Shown: positions 63,104-64,000 of the stretch, one piece after another
How positions within the stretch are numbered: the stretch's first letter is position 1
How the letters are laid out: every line of letters starts with the position of its first letter
Assembly: GCF_025133575.1 (NCBI RefSeq)
Contig: NZ_CP104011.1
Span: forward strand, 372,001 to 436,000
Origin: Pseudomonas sp. GCEP-101
GTDB lineage: Bacteria > Pseudomonadota > Gammaproteobacteria > Pseudomonadales > Pseudomonadaceae
Direction of reading: 5' to 3'
Length of the DNA stretch: 64,000 nucleotides
The notes under the pieces: generated by a model
Told to the model about the DNA's origin: nothing
The model's input: the letters and a program-made list of their open reading frames with translations, nothing else
Database searches by the model: none
Position numbers and translations under genes: made by a program

Positions 63104-63748
63104 TCAGGCGTCTCCCTTGGCCAGGTCGTCGAGTTTCATCTGCAGGGCGCCAACGGCGGCGTCTTCAGGCAGCGCGGCCTTGGCCTTCTCGTAGGCGACG
63201 CGGGCGTCGTCATTGCGCTTGAGCTGCAGCAGCAGGTCGCCGCGCAGTTCTTCGCGGGTGGCGACGTAGGCTTTGTCGACAGTGCCGTCGAGCAGCTTCA
63301 GCCCTTCCTCGGCCTTGCCCTGGGCAGCCAGGACACGGGCCAGGCGCTGGCGGGCCAGCTCGCCGAGGGTGGCGTCCACCGGCTTGTCGACCACGGCCTT
63401 GAGCTCAAGGGCGGCGTCGTCCAGCTTGCCGTTGTCCACCGCGACCTTGGCGACGAACAGGCGGCCGTACTGGGCGTACGGGGTGCCGGGGAAGTCGGTG
63501 GTCAGCTTGCCGGCCAGTTCGGCGACCTTGGCGGTGTCGGGCTTGCCGCTCGGGTTCAGCGCGGTTTCCAGCAGGGCCTGGTAAATGATGGAAGCGCCCT
63601 GGGACTGGCTGGTCTGGTACTTTTTCCAGGCCTGCCAGCCGAACACCACGATCAGCGCCAGCGCGGCGCCGGTCAGCAGGGGCATGCCGTTGCGCTGCCA
63701 CCAGTCCTTGATGTCAGCCAGTTGTTCTTCTTCGGTACGGTTACTCAC
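63104..63748 (-). CDS. yfgM: YfgM-family periplasmic TPR ancillary factor
   Basis: A 214-residue inner-membrane protein with one N-terminal membrane segment (MPLLTGAALALIVVFGWQAW, about 20-39) and a periplasmic TPR-like domain (UPF0070), with GTPYAQYGRLFVAKVAVDNGKLDDA and LARQRLARVLAAQGKAEEGLKLLD as helical repeats. YfgM joins the SecYEG translocon and helps periplasmic chaperones. It lies between hisS (23 bp) and bamB (1 bp) on one transcript. Confidence 0.94.
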   Translation of the reverse strand: MSNRTEEEQLADIKDWWQRNGMPLLTGAALALIVVFGWQAWKKYQTSQSQGASIIYQALLETALNPSGKPDTAKVAELAGKLTTDFPGTPYAQYGRLFVAKVAVDNGKLDDAALELKAVVDKPVDATLGELARQRLARVLAAQGKAEEGLKLLDGTVDKAYVATREELRGDLLLQLKRNDDARVAYEKAKAALPEDAAVGALQMKLDDLAKGDA

Positions 63749-63771
63749 CCCAATACTCCTATCCGCTCGAT

Positions 63772-64000
63772 TCAGGCCTGCTGGAGGCAGGCAGCCAGGT
63801 GCTCGGGCAGAGCATCCCAGGCGATATTCTGTTGTTCGCCCTCGCCACGCAGGGGCTTGAAACCTACCACGCGGTTGGCCAGTTCGTCGTCACCCAGAAT
63901 CATGGCGAACTGTGCGCCACTCTTGTCGGCCTTCTTGAACTGGCTCTTGAAGCTGCCGGCGCCGGCGTTGACCAGCAGGCGCAAGCCGGGAATGGCATCA
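63772..64000 (-). CDS. hisS: histidine-tRNA ligase, C-terminal end
   Basis: About 76 C-terminal residues, cut off by the window edge at the 5' side. The visible part, [39 protein letters not shown], matches the class IIa anticodon-binding domain of HisRS with the conserved GxxKxQxKxA(D) pattern. The order hisS-yfgM-bamB-der supports it. Confidence 0.93.
   Translation of the reverse strand, partial: DAIPGLRLLVNAGAGSFKSQFKKADKSGAQFAMILGDDELANRVVGFKPLRGEGEQQNIAWDALPEHLAACLQQA

Overview
This is a GC-rich chromosomal window that reads as Pseudomonas, most likely the P. aeruginosa / nitroreducens / citronellolis side of the genus. That is an inference from gene content, gene order as I remember it for P. 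aeruginosa (purT to hisS is nearly collinear), OprC-type copper receptor sequence, and Pseudomonas-type REP elements; no database was searched. Coding density is high and nearly all genes are ordinary core genes. The strong third-position GC bias produces many long antisense shadow frames, which I left out.

Layout. 1-6.6 kb: the start of a molybdopterin oxidoreductase (runs off the left edge), argF, an Fbp/Pot-type ABC ATPase, an orphan ETF alpha paralogue, a PhzF-family protein and ybaK. 6.8-10.9 kb: glpK, glpR and glpD for glycerol use, with GlpR-like operators but no glpF. 10.9-17.3 kb: an accessory block with an RpiR regulator, a C45 Ntn-hydrolase (acyltransferase/amidohydrolase), a GlnHPQ-type ABC transporter, a class III aminotransferase and a carboxymuconolactone decarboxylase-like protein. 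17.2-21.8 kb: SGNH hydrolase, purT, DUF1289, gamma carbonic anhydrase-like protein, two Nudix hydrolases and an L,D-transpeptidase. 22.1-29.3 kb: the complete N-acetylglucosamine operon nagR-nagA-SIS deaminase-nagF-nagE. 29.3-43.9 kb: small proteins, purL, mltF, tadA, a CumA-like multicopper oxidase, guaA, guaB, xseA and a VanX-like dipeptidase. 44.4-51.3 kb: M23 peptidase, DUF2809, then a copper-related group (GNAT, PCuAC chaperone, PepSY membrane protein, OprC, DUF2946). 51.5-64 kb: leuA with a possible leader peptide, a low-GC membrane protein, an MFS transporter plus OprD-type porin, a small conserved protein, aldo/keto reductase, omega-amidase plus aminotransferase, der, bamB, yfgM and the end of hisS.

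Themes. Four purine-nucleotide genes (purT, purL, guaA, guaB) lie within 24 kb. Two sugar/polyol catabolic units (glp, nag) carry their own repressors and visible operators. The copper group couples an outer-membrane copper receptor that keeps its CxxxM and HxM copper ligands to a periplasmic chaperone and His/Met-rich proteins. Intergenic gaps hold REP/REPIN sequences, a second repeat family with CCCTCTCCC arms, a multi-hairpin element after mltF, and a 268-bp element beside oprC that folds as a three-way junction with two 57-nt loops. The best candidates for something undescribed are that 268-bp element and the C45/GlnHPQ/aminotransferase block with its patterned divergent promoter.
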